DNA from: CATQHL01 sp965204655
GTDB lineage: Bacteria > Actinomycetota > Acidimicrobiia > Acidimicrobiales > CATQHL01
Reading direction: 5' to 3'
DNA length: 64,000 nucleotides
Assembly (NCBI GenBank): GCA_965204655.1
Contig: OZ241998.1
Coordinates: forward strand, 1,550,001 to 1,614,000
Shown one piece after another: positions 16,576-24,883 of the stretch. The notes beneath the pieces are model-generated. The model ran no database searches. It worked only from the letters and a program-made list of their open reading frames with translations, and had not been told where the DNA came from. Position 1 is the stretch's first letter; every line of letters begins with the position of its first letter. The position numbers and the translations under genes were made by a program.

Positions 16576-17103
16576 CTAGAAAGCCTCACGAAGTTGGTTA
16601 ATACGAGTGCGAACGCTGCCGTCGATGACCTCGTCGCCGATGCGGGTGATCAAACCGCCCAAGACGTCCCCGTCGACAATGACTTTGACAGTGACGTCCT
16701 TGCCGGTGGCTTCTTTGAGCGCCTCGCCTAGGCGGCGGCGCTGATCGTCGCTCAGAGTGACGGCCGAGCGGACTTCGGCCACAGCCTTTTCTCTGAGCGA
16801 GGCGCTGCGCTCCACGGCGGCGGAAATGATGCTCCCCAGGTCGCCTCCCCGCCCGGCTGCAACCACCATGGACACAAGCGCGAGGGTCGCATCGGAGACC
16901 CGTCCGGCGAGCACATCTTCGGCTATCTGCTGCCGGCGGGCGGCGGGAATGCGGCGGTCGGAGAGGGCCTCGCGCAGTTCATCGGAGCTCTCGAGCACGC
17001 GCGCCAGGGCAAACAACTCGTCCTCCACAACCGCTAAGTCGTCCTCGGCTTTTGCCACGGCCACGACGGCCTCTGCATAGCACGCAATCCGATCCGGGGT
17101 CAT
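16576..17103 (-). CDS. atpH: ATP synthase F1 subunit delta
   Basis: A 175-residue delta subunit (OSCP type) joining the peripheral stalk to the top of F1. It is mainly helical (RIACYAEAVVAVAKAEDDLAVVEDELFALA) and ends in the conserved VDGDVLGGLITRIGDEVIDGSV strand region. GGAGG lies 5 nt before ATG 17103, with an in-frame GTG just upstream at 17106. It follows atpF by 27 nt. Confidence 0.93.
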   Translation of the reverse strand: MTPDRIACYAEAVVAVAKAEDDLAVVEDELFALARVLESSDELREALSDRRIPAARRQQIAEDVLAGRVSDATLALVSMVVAAGRGGDLGSIISAAVERSASLREKAVAEVRSAVTLSDDQRRRLGEALKEATGKDVTVKVIVDGDVLGGLITRIGDEVIDGSVRTRINQLREAF

Positions 17104-17130
17104 CACCGCCTCCAGCGCCGCAGGAGTTTG

Positions 17131-17922
17131 CTACTTCTGCGATCCGACCCGGGCAATGTAGTCCTCAATGAGTTCGTTCTGAGCGTCGTGATCGAGGTTG
17201 CGCCGAATCACAGTCTCGGCGGCGCCAATGACAATCTCCGAGACTTCGCTCTGTAAATCGGCCAAAGCCTGACGCTTGGCGGCTTCCACGTCCTGAACGG
17301 AACGTTCGCGCACCCCGGCGGCGTCGGCTTCGGCGCGAGCCATGAGATCGGCTCTGACACGATCCGCCTCTTGGCGTGCGTCATCGATGATTCTGCCCGC
17401 CTCGGCTTTTGTCTCGGCGAGTTCCGCTTCATACCGGGACTTGACCTCGCCGGCCTCGGCTCGGGTCTGCTCGGCGGCATCGAGGTCTTCTTGTATCTTG
17501 GCTGTCCGTCGATCCATGGCGCGCCTCACGGCAGGGAACAACTTCCACTGCATCAACGCCAAGAGCACCAGGAAAGCGATCCCGCCCCAGATGATCTCGT
17601 TTACTTCCGGAATGATCGGATTGGGCGCGGTCAGACAGGATTCAAGCCTCGTCTCAAAACTCTCAAAGGCCGATTTTGCGTCTTTGGCGGCTTGCGAATC
17701 GTCCCCGGTGGCATGGGCGGCATGTTCAAGTTCCTCGAACGCTTCCGCCCCCGTGAGACCGCCCCACTGAAGGTTCTCCAGTTCTTTGGCCATGCAGCCC
17801 CCGATGGTTTCAGCGGCTGAAACCGGGGAGGCTGCGAACACGGCCAAGACGGAGAGGACGCCCGCCAGCACAGGCACTCCGAACAATCGACGCCTGCGAG
17901 GCTGCAAAGAAGGTGTGTTCAC
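17131..17922 (-). CDS. atpF: ATP synthase Fo subunit b with signal peptide and ectodomain
   Basis: At 263 residues it is about 90-100 longer than a usual b subunit. The normal part is the membrane helix (about 109-128) followed by the long charged coiled coil ending in EIVIGAAETVIRRNL. Before it comes a basic N-terminus, a hydrophobic stretch (16-31) and a plausible signal-peptidase site (VSA-AE, about 36/37), then some 65 residues with Cys43 and Cys96, which would lie outside the membrane. The start is GTG at 17922 with GGGAG 7 nt upstream, so the extension is translated in frame. Position between c and delta confirms identity. Confidence 0.93.
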   Translation of the reverse strand: MNTPSLQPRRRRLFGVPVLAGVLSVLAVFAASPVSAAETIGGCMAKELENLQWGGLTGAEAFEELEHAAHATGDDSQAAKDAKSAFESFETRLESCLTAPNPIIPEVNEIIWGGIAFLVLLALMQWKLFPAVRRAMDRRTAKIQEDLDAAEQTRAEAGEVKSRYEAELAETKAEAGRIIDDARQEADRVRADLMARAEADAAGVRERSVQDVEAAKRQALADLQSEVSEIVIGAAETVIRRNLDHDAQNELIEDYIARVGSQK

Positions 17923-17949
17923 CGGTCGTCTCCCGCTTCTGCGCTTCTG

Positions 17950-18225
17950 CTAGGAAAAGAGCAGGATGAAGACGACGAACCCGATCAGGGCGAGAGCTTC
18001 GGTGAAAGCAATGCCCAGGAACATGGTGGTTCGAACCATTCCAGCCGACTCGGGTTGGCGCGCCATCGAAGAGATGGCGTTTCCGACCACCAAACCGATG
18101 CCGACGCCCGGGCCTACGGCTGCTAGTCCGTAGCCAAGACCTGCCCCGACGGCCCTAAGGCCGTTGAGGAGTTCGCCGGCCTCCGTCTGGGCGAGTATTC
18201 CGATTGTGTTGAGAAGGGTCTGCAC
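17950..18225 (-). CDS. atpE: ATP synthase Fo subunit c
   Basis: A 91-residue proteolipid with two membrane helices joined by the polar loop ARQPE (55-59). The ion-binding carboxylate is Glu76 in GIAFTEALAL. The Gln and Ser/Thr ligands typical of sodium-binding c-rings are not present, so proton coupling is likely. The start is GTG at 18225, supported by AAGAGGAG about 7 nt upstream. Confidence 0.95.
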   Translation of the reverse strand: MQTLLNTIGILAQTEAGELLNGLRAVGAGLGYGLAAVGPGVGIGLVVGNAISSMARQPESAGMVRTTMFLGIAFTEALALIGFVVFILLFS

Positions 18226-18320
18226 TTATCTTCTCCTCTTGCTTATTTGCGGTTTCTCTTTAAGGCGTACTGGGTGGCGCAACTGAGCGAACAATGCGGA
18301 GAAGCGCCGGCGGTTGTTCA

Positions 18321-19070
18321 TCAATGCTCGGCATGCAGCGCTCCGCCAATGTACACGGCCGTGAGAATCGTGAATATGAACGCCTGCAGGCCGCTCACGA
18401 ATATCTCGAAGGCTGTCAACAAAACGAGTGCGGCGAACGGCAGCACCGAAGGAACATAGAAGAACCCCCAGAGCGCTGCTGAGAGCACTGCGAAGGTCAC
18501 GAGGAGCAGGTGACCTGCCACCATGTTCGCCCAAAGTCGGATGGCCAGGGAAAGCGGCCGGATCACGAACGTGGAGAAGAACTCGATGGGCGTGACTATC
18601 AGGTAGAGGGCCTTGGGAACTCCAGGTGGGAACAGCGAACTCTTCAAATAACCCCAGAACCCCTGGCTGCGGATGCCTATGTAGTTGTAGACACCCCACA
18701 CGACCAGAGCCAGCATGAGCGGAACCGCCATCCGAGAGTTGGCGGGGAACTGGATGAACGGGATGACTTCGAAAATGTTGGCAAAAAAGATGAAGAAAAA
18801 GAGCGTGGTGAGGAAGGGCATGAACCTTTTGCCGTCTGGGCCGATCGTCTGCATGACGATGCTGTTCTCCACGAAATTGACGCCGCCCTCCGCCACGTGC
18901 TGGACGCCTGATGGCACCAAGGATCGCTTGCGCGCCGCCAGTGAGAAGATTCCCGCAGTCAAGACCAGGGCTGCGAGATAGATGATGACAGTCTTGTTGA
19001 CCGCCAGAGGTGAATCCCCGAAGAGGAAATTCGGCCACTCAAACAGGTGCGTTACCGGAGGAAACTCCAC
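18321..19070 (-). CDS. atpB: ATP synthase Fo subunit a
   Basis: A 249-residue stator subunit forming the proton half-channels. The essential Arg is in LAIRLWANMVAGHLL (Arg178). Other family signatures are FFANIFEVIPF and FVSGLQAFIFTILTAVYI. About five or six membrane helices are present. The start is GTG at 19070 with only a weak SD (GAGTAGG). A long alternative frame (18226-19038) is a shadow. It lies 6 nt after the AtpI-like gene. Confidence 0.95.
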   Translation of the reverse strand: MEFPPVTHLFEWPNFLFGDSPLAVNKTVIIYLAALVLTAGIFSLAARKRSLVPSGVQHVAEGGVNFVENSIVMQTIGPDGKRFMPFLTTLFFFIFFANIFEVIPFIQFPANSRMAVPLMLALVVWGVYNYIGIRSQGFWGYLKSSLFPPGVPKALYLIVTPIEFFSTFVIRPLSLAIRLWANMVAGHLLLVTFAVLSAALWGFFYVPSVLPFAALVLLTAFEIFVSGLQAFIFTILTAVYIGGALHAEH

Positions 19071-19075
19071 GCCGC

Positions 19076-19609
19076 CTACTCTCCGCGGGTTGCCCCGGCT
19101 TCGGATGCCGAGGAGACGTCAAGATGTCCCTTCCGTCGGGGGGAGGAAGGCTTGAGTCCCGGGTACGCAAGGGTGGCGGAAACATGTCGAAGCTCCCAAA
19201 GCAGGAGTCCTATGTGAGTCACAAGCAAGACGATACCGAACGGCAGCGGCGCAAACCAGTCTTGCGATTTCAGGGGCAGCACGACCGCAGCCAGCAAGCC
19301 CAGACGGAGCAGGTAGCCGCCCATCACGGCCGGGCCGAGCGCTTTGAGCGATATTCGAACTGAGTACCCGATAGCGGCTGCGCCGATCAGGAAGTTCAAC
19401 ATGACTAAACCGAGGGCCAACAAAGCCGAGTAGAGGCCCGCGAAACCCCAGATCGCAAAGCTCAATACGGTGAGCAACGGACCCACTATGAACCAGCGGC
19501 GGGCGAGATCCCCTACGACCTGGCGCTCTGGAGATCCGCCCGACGCCGGAGTTAGATCCGGATTCGTTTCAACCACCGGGCCGCTCGTATTCCTGCATCC
19601 GTTTCTCAT
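19076..19609 (-). CDS. AtpI-like membrane protein (ATP synthase subunit I family)
   Basis: Up to 177 residues with about four hydrophobic helices (near 40-57, 60-82, 92-112, 120-140) and a soluble tail. Its place between AtpZ and subunit a is that of AtpI, thought to assist c-ring assembly or Mg uptake; sequence likeness is mainly in topology. The ATG at 19609 would overlap the upstream gene by 41 nt. A GTG at 19576 that overlaps the upstream TGA by 8 nt is an attractive alternative start, giving 166 residues. Confidence 0.75.
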   Translation of the reverse strand: MRNGCRNTSGPVVETNPDLTPASGGSPERQVVGDLARRWFIVGPLLTVLSFAIWGFAGLYSALLALGLVMLNFLIGAAAIGYSVRISLKALGPAVMGGYLLRLGLLAAVVLPLKSQDWFAPLPFGIVLLVTHIGLLLWELRHVSATLAYPGLKPSSPRRKGHLDVSSASEAGATRGE

Positions 19610-19814
19610 ACCCCTTGAAGGTCTTCCAGATGGTGTAGGTCAGGACTGTGCAGCTGAACAGCAAGGTGAACAGCGGCGTCGTGCCCGCCGTCCGGTCGAG
19701 AAGAAATCCGAAGAAAGCGAACAAGGCCGGCGTCGCGACCATTTCAAAAGCCATAGACAAGGCATCCCCGAAACCTTTACGCATCTCACGAGTTTGTGCA
19801 TCTCTTGTCTTCAT
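19569..19814 (-). CDS. AtpZ/AtpI family small membrane protein
   Basis: An 81-residue protein with two helices, FGDALSMAFEMVATPALFAFFGFLLD and TLLFSCTVLTYTIWKTF, joined by a short loop. This is the AtpZ pattern seen at the head of many ATP synthase operons. ATG at 19814 with AAAGAA about 4 nt upstream is preferred over a GTG 5 codons earlier. It is the first gene of the atp operon. Confidence 0.82.
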   Translation of the reverse strand: MKTRDAQTREMRKGFGDALSMAFEMVATPALFAFFGFLLDRTAGTTPLFTLLFSCTVLTYTIWKTFKGYEKRMQEYERPGG

Positions 19815-19816
19815 CG

Positions 19817-19844
19817 ATTCTTTCAGCACGATTCTGTCAGCACG
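19817..19844. repeat. 14-nt tandem repeat upstream of the atp operon
   Basis: Two 14-nt units (19817-19830, 19831-19844) with one mismatch lie immediately upstream of, and just touching, the AtpZ start region. Both units contain a GTGCTGA motif on the minus strand. It may be a duplicated leader segment or a binding site. Confidence 0.7.
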
Positions 19845-19859
19845 CTTTCAGACTTTGCC

Positions 19860-19871
19860 CGCAGATCTGCG
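19860..19871. promoter_or_regulatory. 12-bp perfect palindrome upstream of the atp operon
   Basis: CGCAGATCTGCG lies about 46 nt before the AtpZ start codon and about 80 nt after the glyA stop. It could be an operator for a dimeric regulator, or part of a terminator for glyA, although no T-run follows. Function not shown. Confidence 0.4.
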
Positions 19872-19952
19872 CGGTCGTGTACGAAGCGGAGTTTGAATGA
19901 GCGGGAATTCGGAGCACTACTTTTGAAGTCTAAGGACACTTCCGGCAATAGG

Positions 19953-21194
19953 TTAGCCGTAAGGCGGAAAGTTGGCGCAGAGTTCCCGGACCTCTTCCCG
20001 CACTCGATCTAAAACTTCTTCTTGGGCGCGCCCGCGCAGGGCGCGCCCAATCGCCGAAGCGATGAGCGGCATCTCGTCTGCTCCCATGCCCTGCGTGGTG
20101 ACTGCGGCCGTGCCTATGCGCAGACCGCTCGTCACGAACGGGCTGCGCTCGTCGCCCGGAATCGTGTTCTTGTTGAGCGTTATGCCCGCCCGCTCCAGTG
20201 CGTTTTGGGCAGCCGCACCGGTTAGTTCAGAGTCAAAGAGACGCAGATCGACCAGCATCAGATGGTTCTCCGTGCCGCCAGAAACTAGCCGAAGACCCTC
20301 ATAGGAAAGGTGCTCGGCCAAGTTCTGGGCGTTCTCTACTACTGATCGGGCGTAATCGGCGAAGGCCGGCGAGGCGGCTTCGGAAAAGGCCACCGCCTTG
20401 GCAGCGATGACGTGTTCAAGCGGGCCGCCCTGCGCGCCAGGAAAAACCGCCCGGTCAATCGGCTTGGCCAACTCGGATACGCACGCGATGCATCCGCCGC
20501 GCGGGCCGCGCAGCGTCTTATGGGTGGTGAAAGTCATCACGTCGCAAACTCCGACGGGGTTGGGGTGCACGCCCCCGGCAATGAGGCCCGCCACGTGAGC
20601 GGCGTCGAACATGAACCTGGCTCCGACGGCTCTGGCAATCTCCCCGAAAGGGACGGGGTCGATGATGCGGGGATAGGCCGTGGCACCCGCCACTATGAGT
20701 TTGGGTCGATGCTCTCTGGCCAGGTCTTCTACCTGCTGATAATCAAGGCGTTCGCCGCTCTGCGTCACCCCGTAGCCCACGAAGTTGTAGAGCTTGCCGC
20801 TGGCGTTGACCGGCGATCCGTGAGTGAGATGACCGCCGTGGTCGAGACTCATCCCCAGCACGGTGTCGCCGGGTTCAAGCAAGGCGTCGTAGGCAGCCAT
20901 ATTGGCGTTGGCTCCCGAATGGGGCTGCACGTTGGCATGGTCGGCGCCGAACAGGGCGGCGGCGCGGGATCTGGCCAGTTCTTCCACCTCGTCGATTACC
21001 AAGTTGCCCCCGTAGTAGCGGCGCCCCGGGTACCCCTCCGCGTACTTGTTAGTGAGCACAGACCCAGTTGCCTCCAGTACCGAAGGGGAGGCGAAGTTCT
21101 CCGAGGCGATCAGCTGCAGAGTGACGCACTGGCGTTCCTTCTCCGCAGCTATGTGGGCAAAGACCTCGTCGTCGCGACTAGGCGGCCAGGGCAC
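19953..21194 (-). CDS. glyA: Serine hydroxymethyltransferase
   Basis: A 413-residue PLP enzyme interconverting serine plus tetrahydrofolate with glycine plus methylene-tetrahydrofolate. Motifs are LIASENFASPSVLEA, YAEGYPGRRYYGG, QPHSGANANMAAYDALL, the PLP Lys in TTHKTLRGPRGG (Lys226) and NTIPGD. Length is normal. The start is GTG at 21194 with AAGGGG about 6 nt upstream. An SDR gene lies 42 nt upstream on the same strand. Confidence 0.96.
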   Translation of the reverse strand: MPWPPSRDDEVFAHIAAEKERQCVTLQLIASENFASPSVLEATGSVLTNKYAEGYPGRRYYGGNLVIDEVEELARSRAAALFGADHANVQPHSGANANMAAYDALLEPGDTVLGMSLDHGGHLTHGSPVNASGKLYNFVGYGVTQSGERLDYQQVEDLAREHRPKLIVAGATAYPRIIDPVPFGEIARAVGARFMFDAAHVAGLIAGGVHPNPVGVCDVMTFTTHKTLRGPRGGCIACVSELAKPIDRAVFPGAQGGPLEHVIAAKAVAFSEAASPAFADYARSVVENAQNLAEHLSYEGLRLVSGGTENHLMLVDLRLFDSELTGAAAQNALERAGITLNKNTIPGDERSPFVTSGLRIGTAAVTTQGMGADEMPLIASAIGRALRGRAQEEVLDRVREEVRELCANFPPYG

Positions 21195-21236
21195 TGAATT
21201 CCCCTTGGTCTCCTTGATCCCGCCTTGGTGTCCGGA

Positions 21237-21980
21237 CTACTGGAGTCCTTGCGACATCCCGCCGTCGACGGGTATGGCGGCGCCCGTTATGAAGCGCGCC
21301 GGAACGGAGCAAAGAAAGGCGGCAACCTGCCCGAAATCCTCGGGGGAGCCCAAGGTGCGGGTAGGGACCCTCTGAGCCAGAGTTTCGAAGTCGTCTTTCC
21401 AGACCGACCGAAGGCGGTCGGTGGCGTGAAGACCGGGCTGAATGGAGTTCACCGTTACCCCGTCGGCGGCCACCGCAGCAGACAACGTCTTCAGAAAACC
21501 GGTCGCCCCAGCCCGGGCGGTGTTAGACAAGATGAGGTTCGGAATGGGCTGGCGCACCGCCAATGAGGTAATGGCCAGGATCCTCCCCCACTTCCTTTCC
21601 CGCATCTCTCCTGCCACCTCGGTGCACATTGCTACCACCGACAGCAGATTCAGGTCGATGGCCGCGGCGAAATCCTTCATCTCAAAGTCGCCGAAACCGC
21701 CTTCCGGAGGGCCTCCGGAGTTGACAACGAGAATGTCGATTCCTCCAAGCAGTTCGCGGGCTTCCTTTACAAACTTCTCCGCCCCCAGGGGGGTTGAGAC
21801 GTCAGCGAGGAGACGCTGCGCATCCGGCAAAAGTTTCCCGGCTGCAGCTAGGCGGTCGGGGTTGCGCCCCGAAATGAGCACGGCGCATCCTGCCTCCGAG
21901 AGTGCCGCTGCGGTTTCCAGTCCGAGACCGGCTGAGGAAGCCGCCACAGCCGCCCGCCGCCCCGAGATTCCAAGATCCAT
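21237..21980 (-). CDS. Atypical SDR-family oxidoreductase lacking the YxxxK motif
   Basis: A 247-residue SDR-fold protein resembling 3-oxoacyl-ACP reductase-like members. The nucleotide motif is AASSAGLG (13-20) instead of TGxxxGIG. The catalytic Ser139 is present (ITSLAVRQPI), but the Tyr/Lys pair is replaced by Ser152 and Arg156 in LILSNTARAG. A subgroup with this SNxxRxG pattern is known, so this is probably not a pseudogene. The ending ITGAAIPVDGG is typical. The ATG at 21980 has TAAAGT 6 nt upstream, indicating a leaderless mRNA. Function unknown. Confidence 0.85.
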   Translation of the reverse strand: MDLGISGRRAAVAASSAGLGLETAAALSEAGCAVLISGRNPDRLAAAGKLLPDAQRLLADVSTPLGAEKFVKEARELLGGIDILVVNSGGPPEGGFGDFEMKDFAAAIDLNLLSVVAMCTEVAGEMRERKWGRILAITSLAVRQPIPNLILSNTARAGATGFLKTLSAAVAADGVTVNSIQPGLHATDRLRSVWKDDFETLAQRVPTRTLGSPEDFGQVAAFLCSVPARFITGAAIPVDGGMSQGLQ

Positions 21981-21986
21981 GCCGCG

Positions 21987-21992
21987 ACTTTA
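21987..21992 (-). promoter_or_regulatory. Predicted -10 box for a leaderless transcript (atypical SDR)
   Basis: TAAAGT on the minus strand, exactly 6 nt from the ATG at 21980. It lies at the very end of the upstream PLP-enzyme gene (stop at 21990), so the SDR-glyA pair may have its own promoter. Confidence 0.5.
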
Positions 21993-23240
21993 ACCGAGCG
22001 TTGGAAGCGAACCGGCCCCGCGGGCGCGATCCACGCCAGTGAACAAGACCCCAACGCGCGCTCCAGCGGGCACCAACCGCTCCGAACGGGCGAGGCAGAG
22101 ACCAGCTAGGCCGGCTGTCCCCGTGTGGTCCACTGGAACGTCCGTCAGTCGGCGCGCCAGGTCGTTCGCCTCCAGGATCACGGACTCGGGCACAACCACC
22201 GGGCGGCCTCCGTAAACCGCCATCGTCCAAACCAGCGGCAGCCAGTCGTAGGTCACGTCGTCGAGGATGCCCGAAGCGGCGCTAGCCGGGGCGTCGACGG
22301 AACATGTCCAAGGCCGCATAAATTCCTCCGGCTCGGCGACGGCCTTTTCAAGGGCGGCGTGGGGGGATTCAGACTCGGCCAACGACTCGAAGCGCTCCCA
22401 TGCCGCCGACAGAGGGGCGCAACCCTCGGTCTGCACGGCGAACAAACTCGGAGGCCGATCTATCACGCCCGCGGCAGCAGCTTCCGCAAAGCCCTGCATC
22501 AAGCTGGAGGCCAAGGCGCCGCCGCCCACTTGAACGAACACGGCGTCCAGCCCGGCGGAGGCGTCCAGCGCCTCGATCAACTCGAACGCCAGGGTGCGCC
22601 CCCCGTCGATGGCCATGACGTTCTCCGCGGCAACCGCACAAAACGGCCGCGCACCTGCGGAGACGGCTTCAGCGAATCGTGCGTAGCACGGATCGCCGGA
22701 GAAGCCCTTTCGGCGAGGGCACACCTCCACGTTCGCGTCCAGCCTGGCTAAGCGCTCCAGCACGAGGGGGTCAGCCCAGGTGGGAACGAACACATTCAAC
22801 CGACGGTCGGCGGCGCGGGCCACCACGGCCGCCGCTAGAGCGGCGTTGCCGCAAGAGGAGATGGCCAAAGGCCGGCGACGGGAAACGCCCTCTAGTTCCA
22901 AGTGAAGTGCCTGGCCCATGAGGTGGCGGGCCTTATGTGTGCCGGTGACGTTGCACGTTTCGTCCTTCACCCAGAGTTCCACGCCCAACTCTTCGCTCAA
23001 ACGGGGGGGCCGCAGAGTGGGAGTTACGCGAAATCCCCGCCCCTCCAACTCGCAGATTCGCTCGTCTAGAGCGTCGGTTAGGGATACGAATTCCTCGTCT
23101 GGAAATCCCCTTTTGGCAGCCAGATGATAAGACCAGAGCAGTCTTCTATAGCGCAGGAACGGATTGAGGCTGTCGCAGGGGTCGAAAGAAGCCCCGGGAG
23201 GCGGCCCAAGCCAGCCCTCGGAACGGCCTAGGGCGCGCAC
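21990..23240 (-). CDS. PLP-dependent fold-type-II enzyme (threonine synthase/dehydratase-like)
   Basis: A 416-residue tryptophan-synthase-beta-superfamily enzyme. The PLP Lys is in TGTHKARHLMG (Lys103), the phosphate/substrate loop is SSCGNAALAAA, and a Gly-rich loop VGGGAL and DHTGTAGLAG follow. It resembles threonine synthase or dehydratase enzymes, but the THKAR active site is unusual (they more often have SFKxR), so the substrate is uncertain. Starts at GTG 23240. It lies next to another fold-type-II enzyme (68 nt). Confidence 0.82.
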   Translation of the reverse strand: MRALGRSEGWLGPPPGASFDPCDSLNPFLRYRRLLWSYHLAAKRGFPDEEFVSLTDALDERICELEGRGFRVTPTLRPPRLSEELGVELWVKDETCNVTGTHKARHLMGQALHLELEGVSRRRPLAISSCGNAALAAAVVARAADRRLNVFVPTWADPLVLERLARLDANVEVCPRRKGFSGDPCYARFAEAVSAGARPFCAVAAENVMAIDGGRTLAFELIEALDASAGLDAVFVQVGGGALASSLMQGFAEAAAAGVIDRPPSLFAVQTEGCAPLSAAWERFESLAESESPHAALEKAVAEPEEFMRPWTCSVDAPASAASGILDDVTYDWLPLVWTMAVYGGRPVVVPESVILEANDLARRLTDVPVDHTGTAGLAGLCLARSERLVPAGARVGVLFTGVDRARGAGSLPTLG

Positions 23241-23308
23241 AAACTCAAGTCAGGGGGCGAACCCGAAACGAACGGAAACCCGGAAAGACCTCCAACTTGC
23301 GGGGAGCC

Positions 23309-24817
23309 TCAGCCCGTCTGCAAGCCGCTGCGGGAGTTGAGAGAAGTGATCATTTCGTCCCAGCGCTCCGGCATTGCGTGCAGCCCCTTCCAGAACGACT
23401 GATAGCGCCGCCGCTCAAAGTCCTCCAAGCTCACGCCCTGCTGTTCAACCCAGGTGTAGTAGCCCAGGTTGAAGATTCTGTTGCGACCTGCGTCGTCAAG
23501 TATTTCCACGTCCGAAACGTCAGCTCCAAAGAGATGCCGATCAAGCTGACTCACGATCTCTACGGCTCCAAGAATGCCGCCGAACCTCTCACGCAAGAGC
23601 CGCTTTCTTTCGCTTCGGTAAAGTCCGGCTCCATCAGTGGCGACGGTCAAGATGACGTCGTCGTGTCCCTGAGAGGTCGTCTTGGCGTACTTGATGGCCG
23701 CAAGAACGTTGCAAATGCTGGAGAGCCCGAAGTGGGAGAGCAGCGGCAACACTTCAGGGGATACGCCGAGAGACGCCAGCCGCCTCAGGCCTGTCTTGGA
23801 ACCGAAGGAAAGGAACAGACCGTCGGTGGCTGCGTCGGAAACCCCCACCACGGCGTCGGTGTTCATGACGTTGTGAATCAGCGGGATGTGCTTATCGCCG
23901 ATTCCCTGGATGTTGTGCTCGCCGTACCCGTTGTAGAGCATGGTCGGGCACTCCAGAGCTTCCACGGCCACGATCTTCGTGCCGAAGTGATCTTTCAGGA
24001 AGTCGCCCGCCCCCAGCGTGCCGGCGGAACCGGACGCCGAGACGAAAGCCGACGGCACAGCAGAGGGATTTTCCTGCAGGTAAGTGTGGAAAAGATGGGC
24101 TAGAGCCCGTCCGGTCACTGCATAGTGGCCGGCCTGGTTGGAGTACTCGGAGAACTGGTTGAATATGAAGGTCTTCTCCTCGGCCTCAGCCGCCAACCTG
24201 GCGCAGGCGTCGTATATCTCCTTCACGTTGCTCTCCGAGCCGGGGGTCACCACGACATCGGACGGGTCGGAGACCCAGGAACGAAGCCACTCAAACCGCT
24301 CTCGGCTCATATTCTCGGGCAAAACCGCCACCGAGCGGCAGCCCAGAATGCGACTGATCGCCACCCCGCCGCGGGCGAAGTTGCCAGTGGAAGGCCAGAC
24401 CGCCCGGTGGACCGTGGGATCGAACGCCCCGGTCACCAGCCGGGGAATCAGGCAAGAGTAGGCGGCCAGCAACTTGTGCGAACCGATCATCGGGAAGGTG
24501 TCTCCGAACGCAACGATTATGGGAGCTTCGACTCCAGTCATCTGCGGGGGAAGAACCACGTGGGAAGGCACATCCAGAGGACGAAAGCCCTCCCAGTGGT
24601 TGTACCAGTGGACGCGCCAGAGGTTGAGGGGATTGGGATCGTCCCGAGCAACGCCTTCGAGGGCGGCGGCAACACCGGGCGGCGCTGCGGAGGGAGCGGC
24701 CAGTTGAGCGAAAGTAGGGAGAGACAGGCCTTGCTGTCTTAGACGCTTGGCCGTGCGCTTCAGAACCTTTTCATCGAACGAGGACGGAAGGCTTTGACTT
24801 TGTCCGTGTACCGCCAT
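23309..24817 (-). CDS. PLP-dependent fold-type-II enzyme (cysteine synthase-like, long form)
   Basis: A 502-residue member of the PLP-dependent beta-subunit family common in Actinobacteria and often labelled cysteine-synthase-like. The PLP Lys is in IGSHKLLAAY (Lys115), the substrate loop is PSTGNFARGG, and the Gly-rich loop is SASGSAGTLGAGD. It is about 180 residues longer than CysK, with extra N- and C-terminal segments. The reaction is not established. ATG at 24817; TAGCGT lies 8 nt upstream on the minus strand. Confidence 0.83.
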   Translation of the reverse strand: MAVHGQSQSLPSSFDEKVLKRTAKRLRQQGLSLPTFAQLAAPSAAPPGVAAALEGVARDDPNPLNLWRVHWYNHWEGFRPLDVPSHVVLPPQMTGVEAPIIVAFGDTFPMIGSHKLLAAYSCLIPRLVTGAFDPTVHRAVWPSTGNFARGGVAISRILGCRSVAVLPENMSRERFEWLRSWVSDPSDVVVTPGSESNVKEIYDACARLAAEAEEKTFIFNQFSEYSNQAGHYAVTGRALAHLFHTYLQENPSAVPSAFVSASGSAGTLGAGDFLKDHFGTKIVAVEALECPTMLYNGYGEHNIQGIGDKHIPLIHNVMNTDAVVGVSDAATDGLFLSFGSKTGLRRLASLGVSPEVLPLLSHFGLSSICNVLAAIKYAKTTSQGHDDVILTVATDGAGLYRSERKRLLRERFGGILGAVEIVSQLDRHLFGADVSDVEILDDAGRNRIFNLGYYTWVEQQGVSLEDFERRRYQSFWKGLHAMPERWDEMITSLNSRSGLQTG

Positions 24818-24883
24818 CGGCGATCACGCTATCGGAACCTGGAGGAATGGGGCTAGACGCCCCTGTCCAGGCTCCTCGGGGGT

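Noticed and set aside
18226..19038. 270-residue open frame on the minus strand across atpB
   Set aside because: It is in another frame from the clear subunit a gene and its translation has no membrane or family pattern; a shadow.
20412..21197. 261-residue frame antisense to glyA
   Set aside because: GlyA is certain on the other strand; a GC-skew shadow.
23297..24103. 268-residue frame antisense to the cysteine-synthase-like gene
   Set aside because: Shadow of a gene with clear PLP motifs.
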